A stretch of DNA of 64,000 nucleotides from an uncultured Gemmatimonadota bacterium (GTDB taxonomy: Bacteria; Gemmatimonadota; Gemmatimonadetes; Gemmatimonadales; Gemmatimonadaceae), in the NCBI GenBank assembly GCA_902826615.1, contig CADEFN010000001.1, forward strand, positions 310,001 through 374,000. Reading direction: 5' to 3'. Below are positions 8,074 to 17,445 of the stretch, in pieces; position 1 is the first letter of the stretch, and each line of letters opens with the position of its first letter. The translations under genes and the position numbers were made by a program. A model generated the notes under the pieces. The model saw only the letters and a list, made by a program, of their open reading frames with translations. It was not told the DNA's origin and searched no databases.

Positions 8074-10104
8074 GTGAACACCTCCGATAACCGGCCGCAA
8101 CAGAACCGGACCTCCGTAGCCGGCTGTGTTGCGGCCGCTGTGGTGGGTGTTTTCGGCTTCCTCCCTATCGTGAATTGGGTGCCGGGAGGACGCCAGGTGG
8201 GCTGGTACTCTCCCGTGGCATCGCAGTGGATGACCGGCACTCTCATCGCCGTCGGCATTGGGGCGGTAAGCGCCATCCTTGGGCGCCGCTGGCAGCCCTC
8301 AGTCACACCCTGGCGTTCCCTCGCTCGTCTGGCGTCACTGCACCCCGCGCGCACCGGTGTGCTGCTGGGATCCATCGCGTGCTTGTTGTATTCCCTGGTG
8401 GCGCTCAAGGTCTTTTCGGGCGTACCGCTGCACCTCGACGAGATCTCTCAAGTTGTCCAGGCGCGAATTTTTGCCACTGGGCGCCTGTATCTCGAATCCG
8501 GCAACACTCCGGAGTTTCGCAGTCTGCTGCACGTCCTCGACGGCGAGGGAAAGTGGTACGCGCAGTTCCCTCCCGGCGGACCACTGATGCTGGTGCCCGG
8601 CGTACTGCTCGGGGTCTCGTGGCTCTCCGGGCCGGTCATGGGCGCGCTGAGTGTCGCGCTCTTCTGGGGCGTCGTGCGTCGTCTTGTGTCGTCACCACAG
8701 GTGGCGTTAGGCGCCGCGATCCTCTTTGCACTCACGCCCTTTGTGGTATTCATGTCGGGCTCCCACATGAATCATGTGGCGGCGCTCCTCTGGGTGCTGG
8801 TCGCTGCGTATGCGGTGGCTCGTCTTTCAGAGAAGGAGGATCGCCAGGTCCTCTGGGCTTTGCTCCTGGGCTTCGCACTGGGAATGCTTGCGGCCACTCG
8901 GCCCGTTGATGCGGTGGCATTTGCGCTCCCTGCCGGGGTCTGGATGTTGTGGCGCGCTCGTGTTGGGGCCAATCGAGTGGCCGAGCTGCTCGTTTCGGGC
9001 GTCGGCGTCGCATTGCCCGTGGGTGCGCTGCTTCTCTACAACCAGGAGACCACGGGGTCGGCCTTTCTCTTTGCGTACGAGAAGTTGTGGGGCTCAGAGC
9101 ACGGACTCGGATTTCATCAACCACCCTGGGGTGAGGCACACACGCCCGCTCGGGGACTCGAGCTGATCAGTCTCTACTTCCTTCGGCTCCAGACCTACCT
9201 CTTCGAGACACCGGTTCCGTCGCTGCTCTTTGTGGCGGCTGCGCTGCTGGTCGTCCGGCTGCGATCGGCGGTGGAGCGTATGTGGCTCGCGAGCGCCGCA
9301 TTGCTGCTGGTGTTGTACTTCCTCTATTGGCACGACGGCTTCTACCTCGGCCCCCGCTTCGTCTACCTGCTTACTCCTTTTTGTGTGCTGCTGGTGGCAC
9401 GCGGACTTGGGGAGATGGGTGAGGTGATTGCGTCGTCGGACGTTCGTCGTGGCGTGTGGGGCACGGTGGCCGCTAGCGCCGTCATGGCCGCCGGGCTGAA
9501 CGTTCCTGAGCGAACAGGTCAGTATCGCGCCGGGCTTTCCATCATGCGGCAGGATCCTGTTGCGGTCGCGCAAGCGGCGGGGGTCACGAACAGCCTGGTT
9601 CTCGTGCGGGAGAGCTGGGGGGCGCAACTCGTGGCGCGCTTGTGGGCACTCGGGGTCAGCCGCGGTGCAACCGAGGGCTTGTATCGCACGGTCGATGCGT
9701 GTGCGCTCGACGAGTCGATTTCCGCGCTCGAGCGCGATGGCACACGCGGACTCGCCGCCGAGGGGGTGTTGCGGGGTCTTGCCGCCGACTCTGCGCGTCT
9801 CGTTTCCAGTCCATGGTCACCCGACGGCAGTGAGCGTGCGTTGCCGGGCCGCGCCTATGGCGCAACGTGTCAGTCGCGAATCACCGAGGACCGCATCGGC
9901 TTCACCATCTTCGCGCCACTACTCGTACGCGATTGGGGGACCAACGTTTTTGCGCGTGATCTGCACGCGCGCGATTCCGTCTTGTTTGCGAGTCATCCTC
10001 AACGGCCGGTGTTTCTGCTGCGGTCTGCCAGTGCTGAGCCTGGCGCCCCATTGGTGTTGATCCCTGTAAGCCGGGACTCGGCCCAGGCTTCGTGGGCTAA
10101 ATAG
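8074..10104 (+). CDS. GT39-like (PMT/ArnT superfamily) integral membrane glycosyltransferase
   Basis: 676 residues from GTG 8074, two bases after the mnmG stop. About eleven hydrophobic segments in the first 480 residues, then a soluble C-terminal domain of about 190 residues. The first periplasmic loop has the acidic pair HLDE followed by QARIFATGRLYL, the usual catalytic position in GT-C family 39 enzymes that use lipid-linked sugars. Acceptor and donor cannot be told from sequence. A membrane protein of unknown function with the same fold is the alternative. The Leu at 8707-8709 is TTA within CGTTAGGC. Confidence 0.7.
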   Translation: MNTSDNRPQQNRTSVAGCVAAAVVGVFGFLPIVNWVPGGRQVGWYSPVASQWMTGTLIAVGIGAVSAILGRRWQPSVTPWRSLARLASLHPARTGVLLGSIACLLYSLVALKVFSGVPLHLDEISQVVQARIFATGRLYLESGNTPEFRSLLHVLDGEGKWYAQFPPGGPLMLVPGVLLGVSWLSGPVMGALSVALFWGVVRRLVSSPQVALGAAILFALTPFVVFMSGSHMNHVAALLWVLVAAYAVARLSEKEDRQVLWALLLGFALGMLAATRPVDAVAFALPAGVWMLWRARVGANRVAELLVSGVGVALPVGALLLYNQETTGSAFLFAYEKLWGSEHGLGFHQPPWGEAHTPARGLELISLYFLRLQTYLFETPVPSLLFVAAALLVVRLRSAVERMWLASAALLLVLYFLYWHDGFYLGPRFVYLLTPFCVLLVARGLGEMGEVIASSDVRRGVWGTVAASAVMAAGLNVPERTGQYRAGLSIMRQDPVAVAQAAGVTNSLVLVRESWGAQLVARLWALGVSRGATEGLYRTVDACALDESISALERDGTRGLAAEGVLRGLAADSARLVSSPWSPDGSERALPGRAYGATCQSRITEDRIGFTIFAPLLVRDWGTNVFARDLHARDSVLFASHPQRPVFLLRSASAEPGAPLVLIPVSRDSAQASWAK

Positions 10105-10525
10105 TCTCGGACTGCGACGAAATACGTCCGCTGTTGGCACGAGGCAAACACCCCGCCCGAAAGTGCGGTTCTGGGTCCTGCCCGGGTGTTAGCAGGCTGC
10201 CCAGGCAGTTGGGTCTGTTCGTGGCGCAGCGTTGACCTGGTTGGCGGGAGGTGACGACCCGTTCGGGGGCCTGTGTTGGCTAGTGCCTGTTTAGTGTCTT
10301 TCTGATACTAAATCTCCAACCCCGACAGCTCCGTCAGTGGCTTTTGATCGGATGGTGGCATCGTGATACTGAAGCGGGCGGCTGCGGAGTCGGCGATCCA
10401 TCGGCAGGAGTCACGGCTTGCGAAGGCCAGGTCGCTCAAGTCGTCGGTACCGCTCGGGGTCAGCGTGGCACGTGGCACGCCCGGACCTCTTGCTTGAGTC
10501 ATGCCCCGTGCGGCTCGCTTCACGA
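10105..10525 (+). other. Non-coding stretch upstream of parS/parA
   Basis: About 420 bases with no convincing gene on either strand. The 150-codon minus-strand frame across 10308-10769 is cysteine- and arginine-rich and reads through parS and parA, so I reject it. The segment near 10290-10315 (gtttagtg...atactaaatc) is locally AT-rich and could hold a promoter, but no clear -35/-10 pair stands out. No terminator hairpin with a T-run follows the membrane protein gene. Confidence 0.4.
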
Positions 10526-10541
10526 CGTTCCACGTGAAACA
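10526..10541 (+). promoter_or_regulatory. parS: parS centromere site 1
   Basis: CGTTCCACGTGAAACA matches the near-universal bacterial parS 16-mer (TGTTCCACGTGAAACA) at 15 of 16 positions, including the central palindrome CCACGTG. It is the ParB nucleation site, 150 bp upstream of parA. Confidence 0.93.
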
Positions 10542-10574
10542 AGCTGGGTATCGGCGGCCTACCCATCGGCGCTG

Positions 10575-10590
10575 TGTTTCACGTGGAACA
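10575..10590 (+). promoter_or_regulatory. parS: parS centromere site 2
   Basis: TGTTTCACGTGGAACA is an exact match to the consensus parS, in the opposite asymmetric orientation to site 1 and 33 bp from its end. The pair marks the segregation centre about 24 kb from dnaA, and ParB binding here could also repress parA. Confidence 0.97.
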
Positions 10591-10690
10591 TCCCGCTGGC
10601 TGGCACCCCTGCCACGGACACCACATATTCCCGCCCCCCGTTCTGCGCCGCCACCTCCCATCCCAGTGAGCACCACAAAGTGAGTACCCC

Positions 10691-11479
10691 TTGGGCCGTG
10701 TAATCGCGATTGCCAATCAGAAGGGTGGCGTAGGCAAGACCACAACCGCTGTGAACCTCGCCGCCTCACTCGCGGCCGCCGAACAGCATGTTCTCCTCAT
10801 CGACGCCGACCCCCAGGGAAATGCCACCTCTGGTGTAGGCGTGCTTCCTGAACACATCGCCTCTACGATCTACGAGGTCCTGCTCGGCGACGTGCCCATC
10901 AGCGAAGCGCTCGTGAAGGAGGTCATCTTCAAGAAGCTCGACATCCTCCCGGCAACACCTGACCTGGCCGGCGCAGAGGTGGAGCTTGTCGACGTGACTC
11001 AACGCGAGCAGCGGATGCATGCTGCCATTCAGCCCCTGATCAACGAATACGACGTAATCCTGATCGACTGCCCCCCTTCTCTCGGGCTCATCACCCTCAA
11101 CATGCTGGTGGCGGCTGACACGGTACTCATCCCACTTCAGTGCGAGTACTTCGCACTCGAAGGGATCAGCCATCTCATGAAGACCATCGAGCTCGTCCAG
11201 CGCGCCCTCAACCCAAAGCTCCGCCTCGAAGGGGTCGTCCTCACCATGTACGACGCTCGACTCAACCTCTCTCGGCAAGTTGCCACAGACGCCAGAGAGC
11301 ATTTTGGCGACATGGTCTTCCAATCGGTTATTCCACGAAACGTCCGCCTCGCCGAGGCGCCCAGCTTCGGAAAACCGATCATCACCTACGATATTGCGTC
11401 GGTCGGGTCAGCAGCCTATGTGGCCTTGGCAAAAGAAGTTATAGAGCGCCAGCAAACGTATGTTTCTCGGCCCGAGTGA
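10691..11479 (+). CDS. parA: Chromosome-partitioning ATPase ParA (Soj)
   Basis: 262 residues. The start is TTG at 10691, giving [19 protein letters not shown] with the deviant Walker A motif, the normal ParA N-terminus; no ATG fits. Walker B-like [12 protein letters not shown] and the ADP-binding C-terminal part are present. ParA forms ATP-dependent gradients on the nucleoid that move ParB-parS complexes. It lacks the extra N-terminal HTH of plasmid type Ia ParA, so it is the chromosomal kind. Followed by parB after 60 bp; two parS sites lie upstream. Confidence 0.96.
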   Translation: MGRVIAIANQKGGVGKTTTAVNLAASLAAAEQHVLLIDADPQGNATSGVGVLPEHIASTIYEVLLGDVPISEALVKEVIFKKLDILPATPDLAGAEVELVDVTQREQRMHAAIQPLINEYDVILIDCPPSLGLITLNMLVAADTVLIPLQCEYFALEGISHLMKTIELVQRALNPKLRLEGVVLTMYDARLNLSRQVATDAREHFGDMVFQSVIPRNVRLAEAPSFGKPIITYDIASVGSAAYVALAKEVIERQQTYVSRPE

Positions 11480-11539
11480 TCCGGATGAGCGCTCATTGTT
11501 TCCACAACTTCTACACATTCCACATTGGCGGGCCCTATC

Positions 11540-12496
11540 ATGACTGAGAAGCCAAAACGTCTCGGTCGAGGACTGGGCGCGCTCATAAGTGCCGCCAATA
11601 CGCCCGCTCCCGCGGTTCCATCTGAAAGCGCTGAGCCCCAAGCCCAGCCGGCAGCGCCTCCAACGCCATATCAGCTGATCCCGGTCGATCAGGTTCAGCC
11701 GAACCCGTATCAACCACGCCGCTCCTTCAAGCCAGAAGAGCTCTCCGAGCTTGAGGACTCCCTGCGTGCCTCCGGTCTCCTCCAACCCATATCGGTTCGC
11801 CCGGTCGACCAGGGGCGCTTTGAGCTGATCGCCGGCGAGCGCCGCCTTCGCGCCGCTACCCGCCTGGGCTGGACCAGCATCCCCGCCATCGTGAAAGAGC
11901 TCGACAACCGCGAGATGCTTGTGCTCGCCCTCGTCGAGAATCTTCAGCGTTCCGACCTCAACCCGATCGACGAAGCGCTCGGCTACGAGCGACTGATGGC
12001 GGAGTTCGGCCACACGCAGCAGCAGGTCGCCGACGCGGTCGGGAAAGACCGCTCCACGGTGGCCAACATGCTCCGTGTGCTCACCCTTCCAGAGGGCATT
12101 CGTGCCCTCGTGCGCGACGGACGAATCTCGTTAGGTCACGCCAGGGCCCTGCTGGCCCTCACGGGTGAACGATCGATGATTGAGGTCGCCCGCCAGATCA
12201 TCGACCAGCAGCTGAGTGTGCGCGAGGTCGAACGGATGGCAGCCGACCAGCGGCCGGCGAAAACAGGGGCGACGCCGGGCCAGACGAAGGGTCGGCAGCG
12301 CGAACCACGAACCAGCTCCTCGGACACAGCAGAACTTCGCCGCCTTACCGAGCTTCTGCGCCGACGACTCCAGACCGATGTAAAGATCGAGCTGCACGGC
12401 GACTCGAGGGGAACTGTCGCCCTGAGCTTCTTCTCCACCGATGACTTGCATCGTCTCCTCGAACTGGTGCTCGGCACGCGTCTCGACATCCTCTGA
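11540..12496 (+). CDS. parB: Chromosome-partitioning protein ParB (Spo0J)
   Basis: 318 residues from ATG 11540 (MTEKPKRLGRGLGALI, the usual ParA-interacting basic N-terminus). The ParB/Srx CTPase domain has IPVDQVQPNPYQPRR and the CTP-binding box GERRLRAA. The central HTH (TQQQVADAVGKDRSTVANMLR) binds parS, and the C-terminal 60 residues are the dimerisation domain. The linker between HTH and C-terminus is Gly/Thr/Arg-rich. It spreads from the parS sites just upstream of parA and loads SMC. A TTA Leu codon sits in CGTTAGGT at 12129-12136. Confidence 0.96.
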   Translation: MTEKPKRLGRGLGALISAANTPAPAVPSESAEPQAQPAAPPTPYQLIPVDQVQPNPYQPRRSFKPEELSELEDSLRASGLLQPISVRPVDQGRFELIAGERRLRAATRLGWTSIPAIVKELDNREMLVLALVENLQRSDLNPIDEALGYERLMAEFGHTQQQVADAVGKDRSTVANMLRVLTLPEGIRALVRDGRISLGHARALLALTGERSMIEVARQIIDQQLSVREVERMAADQRPAKTGATPGQTKGRQREPRTSSSDTAELRRLTELLRRRLQTDVKIELHGDSRGTVALSFFSTDDLHRLLELVLGTRLDIL

Positions 12497-12535
12497 GAGA
12501 TTGGGTTCTTTTGATAGCCCTCATTCCCCCAAACC

Positions 12536-12970
12536 ATGTCCATCTTCAACAAGCCCGGCGACCGGCCCGCCACCCGTCTCGATGCACCTCCGCCCGAAGG
12601 TGCCATGTCTGTCGTCGGCGCCGGCATGCGCATCATGGGTGACGTCGAAAGCAATGGCATCATCAAGGTCGAAGGGACAATTGATGGCACTGTGAGAGGC
12701 GCCCGACAGGTCCTGCTCGGCCGGTCGGGGGTGATCAACGGGGATGTTCACGCCGGCGACGCCGTGGTCGGTGGCAAGATCGTGGGTGCAATCATCGCGT
12801 CCGACCGGGTTGAGATCCAGGCCACGGCTTCTGTCGAAGGTGACATTTCAACTCGAAGCATCGTGGTCTTCGAGGGTGGCTCGATCAACGGCTCAGTCCG
12901 GATGGGTGAGGGCGCACGACAGGCAAGCACTTCGTCCCACCCCCCAATCCGCCTCGCCGCTGACCACTAG
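12536..12970 (+). CDS. Bactofilin (polymer-forming cytoskeletal protein)
   Basis: 144 residues with the DUF583 beta-helix core (about 25-125), repeated hydrophobic/glycine turns (VVGAGMRIMGDV, VEGTIDGTV, INGDVHAGDAVVGGKIVGAI, VEGDISTRSIVVFEGGSINGSV) and short disordered tails, the typical bactofilin form. Bactofilins self-assemble without nucleotide into membrane-associated filaments. It follows parB by 39 bp in the same direction. In Myxococcus, bactofilins scaffold the ParABS system, so the linkage suggests a segregation or polar role here. No membrane segment of its own. Confidence 0.93.
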   Translation: MSIFNKPGDRPATRLDAPPPEGAMSVVGAGMRIMGDVESNGIIKVEGTIDGTVRGARQVLLGRSGVINGDVHAGDAVVGGKIVGAIIASDRVEIQATASVEGDISTRSIVVFEGGSINGSVRMGEGARQASTSSHPPIRLAADH

Positions 12971-13021
12971 GGGGCTGCGTTTGGAGTCGCGTCCAGATTG
13001 GCCACACGCGATCTTTCCTCC

Positions 13022-14038
13022 ATGCGCATTCCCCTCCGTACCATCGGCCGAGTTCTGGCTGCCGCAGCTTTTGTTGCCTGCGGCGATCCAAAGCCCACAA
13101 ATGACGTCGGCCAGAACTCCCCGGCGTTCAAGGTTGCCCTCCTCACACCCGGCCCCATCTCCGACCAATCGTGGAACGGAGGTGCGTACGCGGGACTGCT
13201 CCAGCTGCGCGACTCTCTTGGCGCCGAGGTCAGTCACGTCCAGACAAAGACGCCCGCTGAATTCGAAGAGAACTTCAGGCAGTATGGTGCGCAGGGCTAC
13301 CGAGTCGTGTTCGGGCATGGCTTCGAGTTTCAGGACGCCGCCGTCCGTGTCGCCCCCGACTATCCAAATACGCTGTACATCACCACCTCGGGGAGCACCA
13401 CCGGACCCAACCTGGCGGGGATCCGCTTTGCCTTCGAGGAGCCGTCGTACATTGCCGGAGTGATTGCCGCCGGCATGACAAAGAGCAAAAAACTGGGAGC
13501 CATTGGCGGGACCGAACTTCCTCCCGTCAAGGCCAGCTTCGAGGCCTTCACCGCCGGCGCACGGAGCGTGGACCCCACTATTGAAGTGGCGGTCTCCTAC
13601 CTCGGCAACTGGGACGACGTCGCGGCAGGTAAGGAGCAGGCCCTGGCCCAGATCGCTCGCGGAACCGATGTCATCTTCCAGAATGCCGATGCCGCCGGCC
13701 TTGGTGTCTTTCAGGCCGCTCGTGAATCCCGCAAGGCGTGGGTCATCGGATCGAACGCCGACCAGAACAGTATTGCGCCCGAAGTGACGTTAGGCAGTGT
13801 GCTCATCGACCTCCCGCTCGCCTTTCTCACCGTGGGCCGCGAAATTCGCGACGGCACATTCACCCCGCGCGTCATTGCACTTGGCACGAGCACCGGGGTG
13901 GTGCGCCTGGTGGTCAACCCTGCCGCGCGTGACAAGATTCCCGCTGCAGTGCTGCAACGCGCGGACTCGATCACGACCGCCATTGCCGGAGGCACCTTGC
14001 AGGTCCCGGTGGCCTCTCGCGACTCGTCGGCCCGTTAG
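13022..14038 (+). CDS. BMP-family ABC transporter substrate-binding lipoprotein
   Basis: 338 residues from ATG 13022. A short signal peptide ends in the lipobox-like AFVAC (Cys near 22). The mature part carries BMP/Med family marks: VALLTPGPISDQSWN, VVFGHGFEFQDA, YPNTLYITTSGS and DVIFQNADAAGLGVFQA. Characterised family members (PnrA, BmpA, NupN) bind purine or other nucleosides for import. It heads an operon with its ATPase and two permeases. The gene ends in CGTTAGGC, with the TAG of the motif serving as stop; an inner Leu codon at 13790 also uses the motif. Confidence 0.9.
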   Translation: MRIPLRTIGRVLAAAAFVACGDPKPTNDVGQNSPAFKVALLTPGPISDQSWNGGAYAGLLQLRDSLGAEVSHVQTKTPAEFEENFRQYGAQGYRVVFGHGFEFQDAAVRVAPDYPNTLYITTSGSTTGPNLAGIRFAFEEPSYIAGVIAAGMTKSKKLGAIGGTELPPVKASFEAFTAGARSVDPTIEVAVSYLGNWDDVAAGKEQALAQIARGTDVIFQNADAAGLGVFQAARESRKAWVIGSNADQNSIAPEVTLGSVLIDLPLAFLTVGREIRDGTFTPRVIALGTSTGVVRLVVNPAARDKIPAAVLQRADSITTAIAGGTLQVPVASRDSSAR

Positions 14039-14042
14039 GCAG

Positions 14043-14816
14043 ATGATCACGGCCCGGGCGCTTGCCGATCATCTCGACACCCTCCTCGGTGTGCCGGGAT
14101 TTCCAGACTACCCACCCGCGCTGAATGGTCTGCAGCTCGATCACCGGGGGCCCGTACGTCGTGTGGCCACCGCCGTCGACTTCTCGCGCCAGACCATCAC
14201 CGCCGCCCGCGACGCCGGAGCGAACTTCCTGGTCCTGCATCATGGCATGTTCTGGGGCGGAAACCAGCGGCTCACCGGAGCGGCATTCGGGCGTCTGCAT
14301 GAACTGATCACTCAGGACATCGCCGTCTACGCGGTGCACCTTCCACTGGATGCCCACGAAACGCTCGGCAACTGCGCGCTCATGGCGAAGGCTGTGGGGC
14401 TCCAGCACACCGCACGCTTTGGTGACTACCAGGGAGTGAAGATCGGCGTCGCCGGAGAGTGTGATCTGCCGACGTCGGAGCTGCTGGCTCGTGCGCGAGT
14501 CTTTTCCGCCGCGCTCGGCGGTGAGGCGAGGGCGTCGGCGCTGGACCCCGAGCGGCGAACCCGACGCTGGGCCGTCATCACCGGCGCCGGGGCCGATAGT
14601 GGCACCATCCGCGAGGCCGCGACGCGCGGCATCGACACGCTCATTGTTGGCGAAGGCGCACACCACACCACGGTCGACGCCCCCGAACACGATCTCGCGA
14701 TCATCTACGCTGGCCACTACGCCACCGAAACCCTCGGCGTGCAAGCACTCGCACACCACATCGGGCGGGAGTGTGGAGTACCAGCGGAGTTCTTGTTTCT
14801 CCCCACGGGTTCGTGA
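14043..14816 (+). CDS. Nif3-like dinuclear metal-centre protein (YbgI family)
   Basis: 257 residues from ATG 14043, four bases after the binding-protein stop. Family marks are the N-terminal YPPALNGLQLD, the metal-site LVLHHGMFWGG, AVHLPLD, and the C-terminal GEGAHH with IYAGHYATETLGV. Nif3/YbgI proteins form hexameric toroids with two metals per subunit; their role is not settled (GTP cyclohydrolase-like fold, possible hydrolase). Its place inside a nucleoside-type importer operon, with a 4-bp GTGA overlap to the ATPase gene, hints at a purine-related hydrolase role, which is inference. Confidence 0.9.
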   Translation: MITARALADHLDTLLGVPGFPDYPPALNGLQLDHRGPVRRVATAVDFSRQTITAARDAGANFLVLHHGMFWGGNQRLTGAAFGRLHELITQDIAVYAVHLPLDAHETLGNCALMAKAVGLQHTARFGDYQGVKIGVAGECDLPTSELLARARVFSAALGGEARASALDPERRTRRWAVITGAGADSGTIREAATRGIDTLIVGEGAHHTTVDAPEHDLAIIYAGHYATETLGVQALAHHIGRECGVPAEFLFLPTGS

Positions 14817-16246
14817 CCTTCGCCCTCGAGCTCCTGGACATCTCCAGGCGGTTCGGCAATGTGGTAGCGCTTCGCGACGCACAGCTGCAGGTGCGAGCTG
14901 GTACGGTGCATGCCGTCCTGGGTGAGAACGGCGCCGGCAAGACCACACTCATGCGGGTCGCCTTCGGCCTTGTAGCGCCTGACAGCGGTCGTATCCTTCG
15001 GGCGGGCCGTCAGCTGACGATCCGCAACCCTACCGATGCTCTGCAAGCCGGGATCGGGATGGTGCATCAGCACTTCACGCTGGTCCCGGCGATGACAGTG
15101 GCCGAAAATGTGGCCCTCGGAATGGCTGGGCGCTTTTCCGCTCGTCAGGCGCGTGATCGTGTCATCGAACTGGGAGAACGCACCGGACTCCCCGTGGCGC
15201 CTGACGACCGCGTCGAGGTGCTGCCCGTGGGGGCGCAGCAACGCGTGGAGATTCTCAAGGCCGTGGCGCGTGACGTGGAGGTGCTGGTACTGGACGAACC
15301 GACCGCCGTGCTGGCCCCCGATGAGGTGGAGGAACTCCTCGCCTGGATCCGGCGCTTTGCGACAGGCACGCGTGCCGTCGTGCTCATCACACACAAGCTG
15401 AGAGAAGCATTGTCGGTGGCCGACGACGTCACCGTGTTGCGCGCGGGGCGCACCGTCTATCAATCCGCCGCTGCTGCGACCACGCAGGACATGCTGGTGA
15501 CGGCGATGCTTGGCTCCACCCCCGGAAACACGTCAGCGCCACCGGCCCAGGCGCCGCCCGACTCGCCTGTCGTCTTGCAGCTGCGCGGTGTGAATGTGCG
15601 TGCCGCCACCGGACCGGGCCTGCACGACGTCTCGTTCTCCGCACGCGCTGGCGAACTCCTCGGTATAGCAGCAGTGGAAGGATCAGGGCAGGCCGAGTTG
15701 CTCCGTGTGTTGGCGGGACGGCTGCACGCCGAATCCGGAACCGTACAGCGACCACAGGAGTGTGCCTTCATCGCGGAAGATCGGCATCGCGATGGCGCAG
15801 TTCTGGACTTCACCCTCGTCGAGAACGTGGCACTCCGGGGATTAGGGAGTGCCCGAGGTCTGCTCGATTGGGGCGCTCTCGAACGGCGCACCACTGCGTT
15901 GATGGGCACCTTTGACGTGCGCGCGCCTGGTGCAGCCACACCCATTGGCGCGCTTTCGGGCGGCAACCAACAAAAGCTCATCCTCGCTCGAGAACTGGAG
16001 CCCCTGCCCTCGGTGGTAGTCGCCGAGAATCCCACCCGTGGGCTGGATGTACAGGCCACAAGCGAAGTGCATCGGCGCTTGCGCGCGGCCGCAGCGGCAG
16101 GTGCTGCCGTGGTGGTGTACTCCAGCGACGTCGATGAAGTCCTCGACCTGGCATCCCGCGTGGTCGTGATGCACAACGGGCGACTGCTCGAGGTTCCGAA
16201 CGATCGTGTCACCGTGGGACGCGCCATGCTTGGAGCGTCATCGTGA
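14813..16246 (+). CDS. BMP/sugar-type ABC transporter ATPase (double NBD)
   Basis: 477 residues from GTG 14813 (GTGA overlap with the Nif3-like stop). The two fused ATPase domains are of the RbsA/YufO kind. Domain 1 has Walker A GENGAGKTT and VLVLDEPTAVL. Domain 2 has a degenerate Walker A (VEGSGQAEL), signature LSGGNQQKLILAREL and AENPTRGLD. That asymmetric pattern is normal for the CUT2/BMP class. It powers the two permeases encoded downstream, with the lipoprotein at 13022-14038 as substrate receptor. Confidence 0.93.
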   Translation: MTFALELLDISRRFGNVVALRDAQLQVRAGTVHAVLGENGAGKTTLMRVAFGLVAPDSGRILRAGRQLTIRNPTDALQAGIGMVHQHFTLVPAMTVAENVALGMAGRFSARQARDRVIELGERTGLPVAPDDRVEVLPVGAQQRVEILKAVARDVEVLVLDEPTAVLAPDEVEELLAWIRRFATGTRAVVLITHKLREALSVADDVTVLRAGRTVYQSAAAATTQDMLVTAMLGSTPGNTSAPPAQAPPDSPVVLQLRGVNVRAATGPGLHDVSFSARAGELLGIAAVEGSGQAELLRVLAGRLHAESGTVQRPQECAFIAEDRHRDGAVLDFTLVENVALRGLGSARGLLDWGALERRTTALMGTFDVRAPGAATPIGALSGGNQQKLILARELEPLPSVVVAENPTRGLDVQATSEVHRRLRAAAAAGAAVVVYSSDVDEVLDLASRVVVMHNGRLLEVPNDRVTVGRAMLGASS

Positions 16247-17439
16247 CGCCCGCAGCTCGACAGGTGGGATTGATCACCGGCACAGTGGTGCTGGGCATGT
16301 CGCCCTGGTTCAGCGCCACGGTGGTCGCGGGTGCCATGCGTGCCGAGTGGCAGATGAGTGCCGCCGCCGCGCTCTGGCTGACGCTGGCCGTGCAGGGCGG
16401 GTTTGTGGCCGGCTCCCTGGTAAGTGCCATCTGGTTGCTGAGTGACCGATGGCAGGCTCACCGGCTGGCAGGTGGGTGCGCCGTTGTTGCCGCGGCTGCC
16501 ACCGCCGCACTGACGCTGCCGGGAGTTGGGCCGATGAGCGCGATCGCCCTGCGCTTCGTGGCGGGCGCTGCGCTCGCCGGGGTGTATCCCCCGGCGATCA
16601 AACTTGCGGCAGGGTGGACCCAACGCCGCCGCGGCCTGGCGATTGGCGCACTCGTGGGCGGCATCTCGTTAGGCTCGGCAGCCCCGCATCTGCTGCGACT
16701 CGGCGTGCCGATGAGTGCGTGGCGAGAGGTGCAGTGGCTCGCGGCCGGAAGCGCTCTGGTGGCCGCCGTATTCTTTCTGCGTTTCGTGCGACCGGGACCC
16801 TGGCAGGCCCCGTCTGCCCCGTTCAGCTCCAGGGCACTTCGTCAGGTTCTGGGAGATCGTCGTGTCATGCTGGCCACCGGTGGCTATCTCGGGCACATGT
16901 GGGAGTTGTACGCGATGTGGAGCTCCATCGGCGTGTTCTGGAGCGTGGTCGCAGCTGAACGATCGTGGGGATCGTGGTGGGCGCCCTTGCTCGCCTTTGT
17001 CACCGTTGGCGCAGGAGCAGCTGGCTCTCTTTGGGCTGGTGTTGTTGCTGACCGGGTTGGGCGCGCGCGAACGACCATCGTGGCCATGGGTTTGAGCGGT
17101 GCTTGTTCCCTGATGATCGGTCCGCTGCACATGGCACCAGCCGTCCTCCTGGTCGGGCTGGCCATCGTGTGGGGCGCAACGATTGTGGCAGACTCGGCCC
17201 AGTTTTCGGCGTCAGTCACCGAGTGGTCCGATAGCGCTTACGTCGGCACGGCTGTCACCATCCAGACCGCACTCGGCTTTCTCCTTACAATGGTCACCAT
17301 CGGACTCGTGCCACGCTGGGTGGAAGCATGGGGCTGGCAACGCGCCTACATGCCGCTGGCACTGGGACCTGTGCTGGGCATTTTGTGCATGGCGCGGTTG
17401 CGCCACCACGAACGTGTGCGCACCCTGGCGATGAGCTGA
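16243..17439 (+). CDS. Major facilitator superfamily transporter
   Basis: 398 residues from GTG 16243 (GTGA overlap with the ATPase stop), twelve hydrophobic segments, and an MFS loop 2-3 like stretch (WLLSDRWQAHRLAGG) plus ADRVGRAR in loop 8-9. Substrate cannot be read from the sequence; the CynX/NarK-like style (WFSATVVAGAMRAEW) suggests a small organic anion or nucleoside-like compound. It is inserted between the ATPase and permease genes of an ABC importer, seven bases before the next start, so it is probably co-expressed with it. Confidence 0.85.
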   Translation: MTPAARQVGLITGTVVLGMSPWFSATVVAGAMRAEWQMSAAAALWLTLAVQGGFVAGSLVSAIWLLSDRWQAHRLAGGCAVVAAAATAALTLPGVGPMSAIALRFVAGAALAGVYPPAIKLAAGWTQRRRGLAIGALVGGISLGSAAPHLLRLGVPMSAWREVQWLAAGSALVAAVFFLRFVRPGPWQAPSAPFSSRALRQVLGDRRVMLATGGYLGHMWELYAMWSSIGVFWSVVAAERSWGSWWAPLLAFVTVGAGAAGSLWAGVVADRVGRARTTIVAMGLSGACSLMIGPLHMAPAVLLVGLAIVWGATIVADSAQFSASVTEWSDSAYVGTAVTIQTALGFLLTMVTIGLVPRWVEAWGWQRAYMPLALGPVLGILCMARLRHHERVRTLAMS

Positions 17440-17445
17440 GGTATC

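Noticed and set aside
10308-10769. 153-codon minus-strand frame upstream of parA
   Set aside because: Runs through both parS sites and into parA; Cys/Arg/Gly-rich composition suggests non-coding DNA.
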